From an uncultured Eubacteriales bacterium (GTDB taxonomy: Bacteria > Bacillota_A > Clostridia > Oscillospirales > Acutalibacteraceae), in contig CAKSGI010000012.1 of the NCBI GenBank assembly GCA_934454005.1, positions 1 to 21,165 of the forward strand: 21,165 nucleotides of DNA, read 5' to 3'. Below are positions 8,401 through 16,080 of this stretch, in pieces; the stretch's first letter is position 1, and every line of letters starts with the position of its first letter. Under the pieces are notes generated by a model, which was not told the DNA's origin, ran no database searches, and saw only the letters and a program-made list of their open reading frames with translations. Made by a program: the position numbers and the translations under genes.

Positions 8401-9645
8401 ATGGTTAAAATAGCTTTATTAGGGCACGGCGTTGTTGGATCTGGGGTGGTAGATGTTTTATATCAAAATAGCCAAAGTATAGCAAAGCGTGCAAAAGAGA
8501 AAATTGATATAAAGTATATTTTAGATTTGAAAGACTTTAAAGATAGTCCCTTTGCAGATAGATTTACAAAAAATTATGATGATATATTAAATGATGACGA
8601 AATAAAGATCATTGTTGAGGTAATGGGTGGCTTGTACCCTGCGTTTGAATACGTAAAAAGTGCTCTTTTAAGAGGTAAAAGTGTTGTAACATCAAATAAA
8701 GAATTAGTCGCTGAAAAAGGCTTTGAACTTCTAAAAATCGCTAATGAACAAAACGTTAATTTTTTATTTGAAGCCAGTGTTGGCGGAGGTATTCCAATAA
8801 TCTTGCCTTTAAATCAATGTTTGGCTGCAAATGAGGTCATAGAAATTGCTGGAATACTAAATGGAACTACGAATTATATACTCACTAAAATGATAAACGA
8901 AAATATCTCACTTGATAAGGCTTTAGAAATGGCTCAAAAACTTGGATATGCAGAAAATGATCCTTCCGATGACATAAATGGCAAGGATGCTTGCAGAAAA
9001 ATTTGTATATTAGCTTCTTTGGCCTATGGTAAACATGTATATCCCAGAGATGTTCATACAACTGGGATAAAAAATATAACACTTAAAGATGTAGAGTATG
9101 CAAAAAGTTGCGATAGTGTAATAAAATTAATTGGCCAAACTAAAAAACTTGATGATGGACAATTAGAAATAGAAGTTGAACCTATGTTTGTAAAACACGA
9201 TAATCAGCTTGCAAACGTAAATGACGTATTCAATGGAATTTTAGTTAATGGAGACTCAACAGGGGATGTAGTCTTTTATGGAAAAGGTGCTGGAAAACTA
9301 CCTACTGCGAGTGCTGTTGTTGCTGATATTATAGAATGTATAAAACATTTTAAATCTAAAAAATACTTATCTTGGGAAGAACCAGATAACAATTATGTCA
9401 AAGATTACAGTGAATACATAGCATCATTTTATCTGAGATTAAAATCTGACAACAACTGGGAAAGTATCAAAAAAATAAGGTCAATATTCCCATTATCAAT
9501 AGTAATAAACTCTTATCGTCCCGAGGAAAACGAATTTGCAATAATAACCAATAAAATGAAAATTTATGATATTGAAAACTCTATAAAAATTTTAGAAGAA
9601 AACAATATTAATGTGTTATCTAAAATTAGAATTGGAGATTTTTAA
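8401..9645 (+). CDS. hom: Homoserine dehydrogenase
   Basis: A 414-residue NAD(P)-dependent enzyme that reduces aspartate semialdehyde to homoserine, the branch point to threonine and methionine. The N-terminal Rossmann motif is GHGVVGSG (8-15). TSNKEL with K100 and GILNGTTNYIL (151-161) are family signatures. The catalytic segment GYAENDPSDDINGKDACRK holds D196 and K200. The C-terminal ~80 residues have the strand-helix pattern of an ACT domain (ASFYLRLK..., FAIITNKM), which in Gram-positive enzymes gives feedback control by threonine; this copy is weakly conserved. The SD AAGGGGGA lies shortly before ATG 8401. thrB follows after 28 bases and lysC after that, giving a hom-thrB-lysC operon that could also receive transcription from the upstream PBP gene. 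Confidence 0.95.
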   Translation: MVKIALLGHGVVGSGVVDVLYQNSQSIAKRAKEKIDIKYILDLKDFKDSPFADRFTKNYDDILNDDEIKIIVEVMGGLYPAFEYVKSALLRGKSVVTSNKELVAEKGFELLKIANEQNVNFLFEASVGGGIPIILPLNQCLAANEVIEIAGILNGTTNYILTKMINENISLDKALEMAQKLGYAENDPSDDINGKDACRKICILASLAYGKHVYPRDVHTTGIKNITLKDVEYAKSCDSVIKLIGQTKKLDDGQLEIEVEPMFVKHDNQLANVNDVFNGILVNGDSTGDVVFYGKGAGKLPTASAVVADIIECIKHFKSKKYLSWEEPDNNYVKDYSEYIASFYLRLKSDNNWESIKKIRSIFPLSIVINSYRPEENEFAIITNKMKIYDIENSIKILEENNINVLSKIRIGDF

Positions 9646-9673
9646 TTTATATTTAGTAAGGAGATGTATCTAA

Positions 9674-10564
9674 GTGATAAAAATACAAGTCCCTGCAACA
9701 AGCGCAAATTTAGGGCCAGGATTTGACTCTTTAGGTCTCTCTCTTAATATGTATAACAATATTTGGATAAAAGAATATGATACTATAGATATAGTGTCTA
9801 AGGATAAAGTAATTGTACCAAAAGATAAAACCAATCTAATATATTGGTCTGCAAATTATCTTTATAAAAAATGCGGGAGAAAACTTCCTGGCCTTAAAAT
9901 CAGACAGGAAAATAATATTCCAATGGCAAGAGGATTAGGAAGCAGTTCTGCTTGTATAGTTGCAGGGCTTATAGCTGCAAATAAATTTTTAGGAGATCAG
10001 TTTTCTAAACAAGAACTTATAAATATAGCTGCCAAAGTTGAAGGTCATCCTGATAATATTGCACCTGCATTTTTAGGGGGATTAGTTTCTTGTGCCATTG
10101 AAAACGATATAGTATATAATGTTAGTATACCTATAAATGATAACATTAGATTTGCTGTTTTTATTCCACCATTTGAACTAAAAACATCTTTGGCACGAAA
10201 ATCGCTGCCAACTTCTTATTCTAAAGAAGATGCAATCTTTAATTTATCAAGGTCTTCTTTGCTAATAGCTTCTTTAATTTCTGGTAAACTAGAAAATTTA
10301 AAAGTTGCTACACAAGATAGATTACATCAACCATACAGAAAAAAATTTATTAATGGGATCGACAATGTATTTGAAACAGCTTATGAGTTAGGAGCATACG
10401 GCACTTATATAACTGGTGCTGGACCTTCTATTATTGCAATTATAGATAAAAAAAATGAAAATTTAATAAAAAATAATGCTATAAAAATTCTAGAAGAAAA
10501 AAGAATTTTAGGATGGAACTTAGAATTACTAAAACCTGATTTATTTGGTGTATCTATTCATTAA
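9674..10564 (+). CDS. thrB: Homoserine kinase
   Basis: A 296-residue GHMP-family kinase that phosphorylates homoserine to O-phosphohomoserine, the substrate of threonine synthase. The N-terminus VPATSANLGPGFDSLG is characteristic. The ATP-binding loop PMARGLGSSSA spans 83-93, and the C-terminal glycine motif ITGAGPSIIAI stands where expected. Translation begins at GTG 9674, with AAGGAG ten bases upstream. The gene sits between hom and lysC with short gaps (28 and 31 bases), consistent with one transcript. No threonine synthase gene is in the window. Confidence 0.95.
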   Translation: MIKIQVPATSANLGPGFDSLGLSLNMYNNIWIKEYDTIDIVSKDKVIVPKDKTNLIYWSANYLYKKCGRKLPGLKIRQENNIPMARGLGSSSACIVAGLIAANKFLGDQFSKQELINIAAKVEGHPDNIAPAFLGGLVSCAIENDIVYNVSIPINDNIRFAVFIPPFELKTSLARKSLPTSYSKEDAIFNLSRSSLLIASLISGKLENLKVATQDRLHQPYRKKFINGIDNVFETAYELGAYGTYITGAGPSIIAIIDKKNENLIKNNAIKILEEKRILGWNLELLKPDLFGVSIH

Positions 10565-10595
10565 AAATAAATATAGATAAATGGAGTGAATTCTT

Positions 10596-11801
10596 ATGAG
10601 CCTAATAGTGCAAAAATTTGGAGGAACTTCGGTTGCCAATTCAGAACGTATATTCAATGTTGCTAAAATAGTGACTGATACATACAAAAAGGGACACGAT
10701 GTTATAGTTGTTGTATCAGCTCAAGGAAAAACTACAGACGATTTAATAGATAAAGCAAAAAAAATAAATGAAAATGCCTCAAAAAGAGAAATGGATGTTT
10801 TGCTCACTACTGGAGAACAAATGTCTATTTCTTTATTATCAATGGCAATTGAAAAATTGGGATTTCCTGTTATATCGCTGCTTGGGTGGCAGGCTGGTTT
10901 TAAAACTAACTCGTCACACGGATTTGCAAAGATAGAAACTATAAAACGCGATAGAATTGAAAAAGAAATAGATAAACGAAACATAGTTATTATTGCTGGA
11001 TTTCAAGGAATAAATAAGTATGATGATATAACTACTCTTGGTAGAGGTGGGTCTGATACTAGTGCTGTTGCAGTTGCGTGTGCGTCACACGCAGATTTAT
11101 GCCAAATATACACTGATGTCGAAGGAATCTATACCGCAGATCCAAGAAAAGTTAAAAACGCCAGAAAATTAAAAGAAATTTCCTATGACGAAATGCTTGA
11201 GCTTGCTTCATTAGGAGCTCAGGTTTTAAGTAATAGATCTGTTGAAATGGCTAAGAAATATGGGGTTGAATTAGAAGTTCTCTCTAGCTTTGAAAATTCG
11301 TCCGGCACTGTAGTTAAGGAGGTATCATCTATGGAAAAAATGTTGATAACTGGTGTTGCCAAAGATACAAATGTTGCTAGAGTTTCCATTGTTGGAATTC
11401 CGGATAGACCAGGTATTGCCTTTAAAGTATTTTCAAAATTATCTGCAAAGGGTATAAATATAGATATAATTCTTCAATCTATTGGCCGCGATGGTACCAA
11501 AGATATAACATTTACTGTTGAAGAAAATCAATTAAAAATAACAGTTGATATATTAAATGATTTTATAAAATCATTCAAAAATGTAAAGATAGTATATGAT
11601 GAAAATGTTGCTAAAGTATCAATTGTTGGTGCTGGAATGGAAACTCATCCCGGCGTTGCCACTAAAATGTTTGAAGCTTTATTTGATAGCCAAATCAATA
11701 TCCAAATGATTTCAACTAGTGAAATTAAGATTTCTGTTTTAATAGACCAACTCGATGCTGATAATGCTGTACTAGCAATTCACAAGAAATTTTTTGGATA
11801 A
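10596..11801 (+). CDS. lysC: Aspartate kinase (with probable internal beta-subunit start)
   Basis: A 401-residue aspartokinase that phosphorylates aspartate at the entry to lysine, threonine and methionine synthesis. KFGGTSVA (7-14), TTGEQMS (71-77) and GRGGSDTSAVA (149-159) mark the kinase domain. Two ACT domains follow (about 263-330 and 343-401) and would bind the feedback inhibitor. The main start is ATG 10596 after GGAGTG. Inside the gene, TAAGGAGGT (11315-11323) lies eight bases before an in-frame ATG at codon 246, giving a 156-residue ACT-only product. In Bacillus subtilis aspartokinase II the 408-residue alpha and 163-residue beta subunits arise in the same way from codon 246. The gene therefore probably encodes an alpha2beta2 enzyme. 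A weak stem-loop follows the stop. Confidence 0.95.
   Translation: MSLIVQKFGGTSVANSERIFNVAKIVTDTYKKGHDVIVVVSAQGKTTDDLIDKAKKINENASKREMDVLLTTGEQMSISLLSMAIEKLGFPVISLLGWQAGFKTNSSHGFAKIETIKRDRIEKEIDKRNIVIIAGFQGINKYDDITTLGRGGSDTSAVAVACASHADLCQIYTDVEGIYTADPRKVKNARKLKEISYDEMLELASLGAQVLSNRSVEMAKKYGVELEVLSSFENSSGTVVKEVSSMEKMLITGVAKDTNVARVSIVGIPDRPGIAFKVFSKLSAKGINIDIILQSIGRDGTKDITFTVEENQLKITVDILNDFIKSFKNVKIVYDENVAKVSIVGAGMETHPGVATKMFEALFDSQINIQMISTSEIKISVLIDQLDADNAVLAIHKKFFG
11315..11333 (+). promoter_or_regulatory. Internal ribosome binding site and start for the LysC beta subunit
   Basis: TAAGGAGGT (11315-11323) is followed at ideal spacing by ATG 11331, in frame with lysC. It is a stronger SD than the one for the full-length protein (GGAGTG). 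The product would be residues 246-401, the paired ACT regulatory domains. Confidence 0.8.
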
Positions 11802-11811
11802 TTTTTTATAG

Positions 11812-11845
11812 ATCAAATACAAGTACTATTTGATATTTTGATTCA
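11812..11845 (+). terminator. Possible weak terminator after lysC
   Basis: ATCAAATA (11812-11819) pairs with TATTTGAT (11827-11834) around a 7-base loop and is followed by ATTTTGATTC. The stem is AT-rich and the T-run is broken, so efficiency is doubtful. It does separate lysC from the promoter of the next pair. Confidence 0.4.
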
Positions 11846-11898
11846 TATAAAATTATTTTGATCCATATTTTCCTATTTTTGTATAAATCCTGTAATAA

Positions 11899-11927
11899 TT
11901 GTCCAACATAATAGCATAGATTATATT
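11899..11927 (+). promoter_or_regulatory. Promoter of the DUF2508-bofA pair
   Basis: TTGTCC (11899-11904) and TATATT (11922-11927) are separated by 17 bases. Transcription would start near 11934, about 70 bases before the DUF2508 ATG. I looked for a sigma-E type promoter and saw none with correct spacing. Confidence 0.5.
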
Positions 11928-12004
11928 AGGCAATGAGATTTTAATAAAATATTTATTTTTAAATTAAAGTTATTATTATCTCTGAGAAAGGATTTGTTAC
12001 TATT

Positions 12005-12274
12005 ATGGAAAATGTTTTAAAATTGTTTAAAAAAGCAGCATCTTCTACAGAGGAACCAACAAATAATAAACATCAAGAACTTCTCGATGAAATTAAGGAT
12101 GTTTGTAGACAAATTTCATGTACAGAAAGATGGTTTCAAGCAGAAAATGATAACGATCTAATCGAGGCCTGTATACATCAGAGGGAGGGTCTTTATGCGA
12201 GATACAGGTATCTTATGAGAAAAGCAAAAAATGATAACATATATGCTCCTCCTTACGAATCAAAATGTGTATAA
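12005..12274 (+). CDS. DUF2508 (YaaL) family protein
   Basis: An 89-residue soluble, charged and mainly helical protein of the YaaL/DUF2508 type. Family-like features are the run of acidic and basic residues, DEIKDVCRQISCTERWFQAENDNDLIEACIHQREGLYARYRYLMRKAK. Its function is unknown. In Bacillus subtilis yaaL lies just upstream of bofA, and the same order is kept here, which supports both calls. AAAGGA stands 12 bases before ATG 12005, a rather long spacing. The stop codon overlaps the SD of bofA, so the two are translationally close. The recR gene that usually precedes this pair in Bacillus is absent; lysC occupies that place. Confidence 0.85.
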   Translation: MENVLKLFKKAASSTEEPTNNKHQELLDEIKDVCRQISCTERWFQAENDNDLIEACIHQREGLYARYRYLMRKAKNDNIYAPPYESKCV

Positions 12275-12290
12275 AGGAGGACGGTTTTAA

Positions 12291-12554
12291 ATGCCAGAAT
12301 GGGCTATATGGTTGGTACTTTTGGGGATTTTTTTAGGTTTAGTTATAGTCCAAATATTATTAAAATCAAAAAAGCCAGTGCGCAAAGCTATATCGGGAGC
12401 TTTAACTGGATTATTCTCTTTATTGGCTGTAAATTTGACTGGAATATTTACAACTGTTACTATTCCTATAAGTTTGCTTAGTTTAAGCATATCTGTTGCT
12501 GCTGGTATTCCAGGAGTTACTATGTTACTAATTTTAAGAATGATTATTCAATAA
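12291..12554 (+). CDS. bofA: Pro-sigma-K processing inhibitor BofA family protein
   Basis: An 87-residue integral membrane protein with hydrophobic segments at about 4-25, 33-55 and 58-85. The pattern, including PVRKAISGALTGLFSLLAVNLTG and IPISLLSLSISVAAGIPGV, matches the BofA family. In Bacillus, BofA holds the SpoIVFB intramembrane protease inactive in the membrane around the forespore until a forespore signal arrives. Length equals the Bacillus protein. A near-perfect SD, AAAGGAGG (12273-12280), overlaps the stop of the DUF2508 gene. Its presence suggests a spore-forming ancestry, though BofA relatives also occur in clostridia where the target is less well known. A strong terminator follows. 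Confidence 0.88.
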   Translation: MPEWAIWLVLLGIFLGLVIVQILLKSKKPVRKAISGALTGLFSLLAVNLTGIFTTVTIPISLLSLSISVAAGIPGVTMLLILRMIIQ

Positions 12555-12563
12555 GTAATTAAA

Positions 12564-12608
12564 AAAATCAAGTAGGAAGCGAGTAACAATTGCTTCCTAC
12601 TTGATTTT
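12564..12608. terminator. Strong bidirectional terminator between bofA and metK
   Basis: A perfect 17-bp stem (12564-12580 with 12592-12608) and an 11-base loop are bordered by A-runs on one side and T-runs on the other, so it can end both the bofA transcript (plus) and the metK transcript (minus). The metK stop codon overlaps the edge of the stem. Confidence 0.93.
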
Positions 12609-13797
12609 AAACTAGTTTAAGGACTTCTAGTTTTAGTTTGTCCGCCATATCCGTTTTTTCCCATTTGACATTTAAATCTTCTCTTCCCATATGTCCATAA
12701 GATGCTAATTTTTTATATATTGGTGCTCGGAGTGAAAGATTATTTATAATGGACGCAGGCCTTAAATCAAATAAGTTTTCAATAGCTCTAATTAAAATAT
12801 CTTCTGAATATTCAGAAGTACCAAATGTATCAACCATTATAGAAACTGGTTTGGCAACACCAATTGCATAAGCTAACTGTATCTCACATTTTTTTGCTAA
12901 TCCTGCTGCAATTACATTTTTAGCAACATATCTGGCCGCATATGCAGCTGATCTATCAACTTTTGTTGGATCTTTTCCAGAAAAGGCTCCACCGCCATGC
13001 CTAGAGAATCCACCATAAGTGTCAACTATAATTTTTCTACCTGTTAATCCACTATCTCCAGCTGGACCACCAACTACAAACCTACCTGTTGGATTGACAT
13101 ATATCTTTGTTTTATCATCTATAAGTTCAGGTAAGATTACAGGTTTTATAACAAATTCGGTCATATCATTTCTAATCTTGTCTAGTGCTACATCTTCTGA
13201 ATGTTGTGTTGATATTACTATAGTATCAACTCTAACCGGCTTATTTCCTTCGTATTCAACTGTAACTTGAGTTTTGCCATCAGGTTTAAGATAATTTAAT
13301 ATTCCGGATTTTCTAACATCAGCCAAACGTTTAGCTAATTTATGCGCAAGGGATATAGGCAATGGCATTAATTCAGGAGTTTCGTCACATGCGTAACCAA
13401 ACATCATTCCTTGGTCTCCTGCTCCAATCTTATTTTCCTTTTCTATCTGTCCATGTTTTTCTTCAAATGAATTATTAACACCAAGGGCTATATCAGGTGA
13501 CTGCGAATCAATTGATGTTATAACTGCACAATTATCTCCGCTAAAACCGGATAATGGATCATCATAACCTATTTCTTTAACCACATTTCTAGCTATAGAA
13601 GATATATCCACATAGCAGTTAGTAGATATTTCTCCCATAACATGGATTAACCCTGTAGTTGTAGTAACTTCGCAAGCAACATGAGCCTCTGGATCTTTTT
13701 CTATAATTGCATCCAAAACGGCATCAGAAATTTGATCACAGACTTTATCTGGATGTCCCTCAGTAACCGATTCTGAGGTAAAAAAATGTTTAGACAT
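12607..13797 (-). CDS. metK: S-adenosylmethionine synthetase
   Basis: A 396-residue enzyme that makes S-adenosylmethionine from methionine and ATP, supplying cell methylation reactions. The N-terminus [21 protein letters not shown] contains the ATP-binding histidine and aspartate. [12 protein letters not shown] is the methionine/adenine-binding hexapeptide region, and [23 protein letters not shown] is the phosphate-binding P-loop-like signature. Length is typical. GGAGGAG lies directly before ATG 13797. The 5' leader carries a SAM-I riboswitch with a terminator, so the gene is very likely shut off when its own product is abundant. It is transcribed alone from an extended -10 promoter near 14010. 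Confidence 0.98.
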   Translation of the reverse strand: MSKHFFTSESVTEGHPDKVCDQISDAVLDAIIEKDPEAHVACEVTTTTGLIHVMGEISTNCYVDISSIARNVVKEIGYDDPLSGFSGDNCAVITSIDSQSPDIALGVNNSFEEKHGQIEKENKIGAGDQGMMFGYACDETPELMPLPISLAHKLAKRLADVRKSGILNYLKPDGKTQVTVEYEGNKPVRVDTIVISTQHSEDVALDKIRNDMTEFVIKPVILPELIDDKTKIYVNPTGRFVVGGPAGDSGLTGRKIIVDTYGGFSRHGGGAFSGKDPTKVDRSAAYAARYVAKNVIAAGLAKKCEIQLAYAIGVAKPVSIMVDTFGTSEYSEDILIRAIENLFDLRPASIINNLSLRAPIYKKLASYGHMGREDLNVKWEKTDMADKLKLEVLKLV

Positions 13798-13823
13798 AAA
13801 AACTCCTCCAAATTTAAGTGTTA

Positions 13824-13840
13824 TTGATAATCCTTATCAA
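13824..13840 (-). repeat. Short palindrome between riboswitch terminator and metK
   Basis: TTGATAA (13824-13830) and TTATCAA (13834-13840) form a 7-bp hairpin with a TCC loop. In the RNA, its UUGAUAAGG part is exactly complementary to CCUUAUCAA at the 5' side of the riboswitch P1 stem, and ACUC further upstream could extend the pairing to GAGU across a small bulge. Confidence 0.5.
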
Positions 13841-13863
13841 ATTAGAGTATCTACTAATAAAAT

Positions 13864-13885
13864 AAAAAAGTCCGGGAAACCGGAC
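13864..13885 (-). terminator. Riboswitch-controlled terminator of metK
   Basis: On the minus strand GTCCGG-TTTC-CCGGAC is followed by six T residues. The 6-bp GC-rich stem directly follows the SAM-I aptamer, as expected for an expression platform that ends transcription when SAM is bound. Confidence 0.9.
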
Positions 13886-13896
13886 GAAACTTAAGC

Positions 13897-13990
13897 CTCA
13901 TCTATCGGTTTTATACCGCAGAAATTAGCACCTTGACTAAACAGGTTGCTGGACTTCATAGGGTCTGTTCCCTCTGTCACTCTTGATAAG
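13897..13990 (-). ncRNA. SAM-I (S-box) riboswitch aptamer of metK
   Basis: The transcript carries CUUAUCAAGAG, GAGGGAACAGACCCUAUGAAG, UCCAGCAACC, GGUGCUAAUU and GAUGAG in S-box order. P1 pairs CUUAUC (13990-13985) with GAUGAG (13902-13897), including one U-G pair. In P2 the usual GGC/GCC pairing appears as GAC/GUC, a compensated change. The aptamer binds S-adenosylmethionine; binding stabilises P1 and favours the downstream terminator at 13864-13885, lowering metK expression. Confidence 0.95.
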
Positions 13991-14007
13991 GAATATTATT
14001 TTTTAGT

Positions 14008-14016
14008 ATTATACCA
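14008..14016 (-). promoter_or_regulatory. Extended -10 promoter of metK
   Basis: On the minus strand TGGTATAAT (14016-14008) fits TGn plus TATAAT. The -35 position holds only TATACT. Transcription would begin near 14001, about ten bases before the riboswitch P1 stem. Confidence 0.7.
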
Positions 14017-14169
14017 TAAAATACAAATTTAGTATATATCCATTTTACGACAAAAAATGAACGATTAATCTTCTAACTACTGTTTATATAAATTTAACTT
14101 TTCAAAAATAATATATAAATTAATATTAAAATTTAATTTAATTAGCAATAATACTTATAATAAGAAAAT

Positions 14170-14206
14170 AAAAACACTTTTCGTTACAATTTTGAAAAGT
14201 GTTTTT
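14170..14206 (-). terminator. Terminator after aspS
   Basis: A 13-bp perfect stem (14170-14182 with 14194-14206) and an 11-base loop lie 30 bases past the aspS stop. On the minus strand it ends in a T-run, and on the plus strand it is also followed by T residues. It closes the hisS-aspS transcript. The remaining DNA between it and the metK promoter (about 14020-14168) shows nothing else. Confidence 0.88.
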
Positions 14207-14236
14207 TATTAATAAAATAATTTAAAAAATAAAATG

Positions 14237-16009
14237 TTAACTCTCAGAAGATTTTATATCTATAAAAAGTTCATCTAGCTGTTTTTTGTCTACTTTTCCT
14301 GGTGATGATGTCATAAGTTCGCCAGAACTTGCAACTTTAGGAAATGCTATAACATCTCTTATGCTATCACAATTAAGCATAAGCATAACCAATCTATCTA
14401 ATCCAAATGCCAAACCACCATGAGGTGGAGCACCATATTTAAACGCGTCTATTAAGAATCCAAATCTTTCATAAGTTTCTTCTTTTGAAAATCCTAAGGC
14501 GTTAAACATTTTCTGTTGAAGTTCGGGATTATTTATCCTTATAGATCCACCGCCAAGTTCATTACCATTTAAAATCATATCGTAGGCAATCGCCCTTACA
14601 GATCCTGGGTTTGTTTCGAGTTTATCAATGTCATCTAAGTTTGGATGAGTAAAAGGATGGTGTTTGGCTACATATCTATTTTCATCTTTATCATATTCAA
14701 ATAAAGGAAATTCAACTACCCACAAAAGATTGGGTTCATTTGTTTTTATAAGTTCTAATTTTTTAGCAAGTTCACATCTTAGTGCACCTAGACTATCAAA
14801 CACAATATGATTATCTTCACTTGCAACAATAAATATTAAATCTCCATTTTCAACATTTAGTTTATCTCTTATTGAGTTTATTTCAGATTCGGATAAAAAT
14901 TTCTCATAAGATGAAGATGAGGATGCGTCTTTATTAACTTTAGTCCAGGCTAGACCTTTTGCACCATAGTCTTTGATCCACTCTGACAATTTATCAATTT
15001 CTTTTCTTGTAATTTTATCAGAAGCATGTTTGGCATTTATAGCTCTTACAGATCCTCCATTAGCTATGGCCTTAGAAAAAACTGCAAATTCTGTGTTTTT
15101 TAAATTTTCTGTAATATCACATAATTCCAAACCAAATCTCATATCAGGTTTATCAGAACCAAATCTTTCCATAGCTTCGTTGTATGTAATCCTTAATAAA
15201 GGTAATTTTATATCAACGTTTAATATATCCTTAAATACCTTTTTAATAAAGCCTTCAGTTATAGCCATAATATCATTTTCATCGACAAAAGACATTTCTA
15301 AATCAATTTGAGTAAATTCAGGTTGCCTATCGGCCCTTAGATCTTCATCTCTAAAGCATCTAGCTATTTGCATATATCTATCGAATCCAGATAGCATAGT
15401 TAACTGTTTATATAGTTGTGGGGATTGTGGTAATGCGAAAAAATTTCCCGGGAAAACTCTTGACGGAACAAGGTAATCTCGAGCACCTTCCGGTGTCGAT
15501 TTTATGAGTATGGGTGTTTCTATTTCTATAAATCCATTACTATCAAAATAATCTCTTGCAATTTTAACAATTTTGTGTCTAGCTATAATTTTATTCTGAA
15601 CATTTGATCTTCTAAGGTCTAAATACCTGTATTTTAGTCTAAGGTCTTCTTTAACATTTGAGTTTTCTACTATTTCAAATGGTGGAGTTTCTGCCTCTGA
15701 AAGAATTTCTAGTTTATTTACTTCAATTTCTATTTCGCCTGTAGGTATATCCAGATTTTTTGAGGATCTTTCTTTAACCACGCCTCTTGCTGCTATAACG
15801 TATTCTGAACGTAAAGAAAAAGCATCCTTAAATATTTTTTCATCTGTATTTTCGGTAAATGTAAGTTGGACTACACCGCTTCTATCTCTTAAATCTACAA
15901 ATATAAGTTTTCCGAAATCCCTTTGTTTTTGGACCCACCCGCAAACAACAACTTCTTTAGAAATGTCTGATAAACGTAATTCTCCACAATAATTTGTTCT
16001 TTTGAGCAT
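14237..16009 (-). CDS. aspS: Aspartyl-tRNA synthetase
   Basis: A 590-residue class IIb synthetase of the bacterial type, charging tRNA with aspartate. An OB-fold anticodon-binding domain occupies about 1-105 (VVVCGWVQKQRDFGKLIFVDLRDRSG). Then come the catalytic core with FALPQSPQLYKQLTM and RCFRDEDLRADRQPEFTQID (class II motif 2), the bacterial insertion domain (about 280-410), and motif 3, GGLAFGLDRLVML (531-543). Whether it also charges tRNA-Asn cannot be told. Start ATG 16009 is the first usable codon: upstream in frame there is a TAG. Its SD (AAAGGTGG, 16055-16048) is 38 bases away, with a 26-base hairpin and a 7-base repeat in between. It follows hisS closely, as in many Firmicutes. Confidence 0.96.
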   Translation of the reverse strand: MLKRTNYCGELRLSDISKEVVVCGWVQKQRDFGKLIFVDLRDRSGVVQLTFTENTDEKIFKDAFSLRSEYVIAARGVVKERSSKNLDIPTGEIEIEVNKLEILSEAETPPFEIVENSNVKEDLRLKYRYLDLRRSNVQNKIIARHKIVKIARDYFDSNGFIEIETPILIKSTPEGARDYLVPSRVFPGNFFALPQSPQLYKQLTMLSGFDRYMQIARCFRDEDLRADRQPEFTQIDLEMSFVDENDIMAITEGFIKKVFKDILNVDIKLPLLRITYNEAMERFGSDKPDMRFGLELCDITENLKNTEFAVFSKAIANGGSVRAINAKHASDKITRKEIDKLSEWIKDYGAKGLAWTKVNKDASSSSSYEKFLSESEINSIRDKLNVENGDLIFIVASEDNHIVFDSLGALRCELAKKLELIKTNEPNLLWVVEFPLFEYDKDENRYVAKHHPFTHPNLDDIDKLETNPGSVRAIAYDMILNGNELGGGSIRINNPELQQKMFNALGFSKEETYERFGFLIDAFKYGAPPHGGLAFGLDRLVMLMLNCDSIRDVIAFPKVASSGELMTSSPGKVDKKQLDELFIDIKSSES

Positions 16010-16055
16010 AATAACCGCATAGTTACAGTCTTTGTACTATGCAATAACCACCTTT
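16010..16055 (-). promoter_or_regulatory. aspS ribosome binding site split from its start by a hairpin flanked by direct repeats
   Basis: On the minus strand the order is AAAGGTGG (16055-16048), then a palindromic segment (16042-16017: GCATAGT, 12-base loop, ACTATGC), then the start ATG at 16009. GGTTATT occurs exactly on both sides of the palindrome, at 16049-16043 and 16016-16010. Without the palindrome and one repeat copy, the order would be AAAGGTGGTTATTATG, a normal SD-to-start spacing. The sequence thus looks like a small insertion with a 7-bp target duplication, bridged by the hairpin during initiation. Confidence 0.65.
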
Positions 16056-16080
16056 CTTTTTATCTTTGTAGTTTTAATTT

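Noticed and set aside
12287..12490. Minus-strand and shifted frames over bofA
   Set aside because: They overlap the bofA frame, which has a near-perfect SD, family-like membrane segments and conserved synteny with the DUF2508 gene.
16010..16080. T-box leader for aspS
   Set aside because: The spacer is only about 70 bases and lacks any specifier loop or T-box sequence; the structure seen is a simple hairpin between direct repeats.
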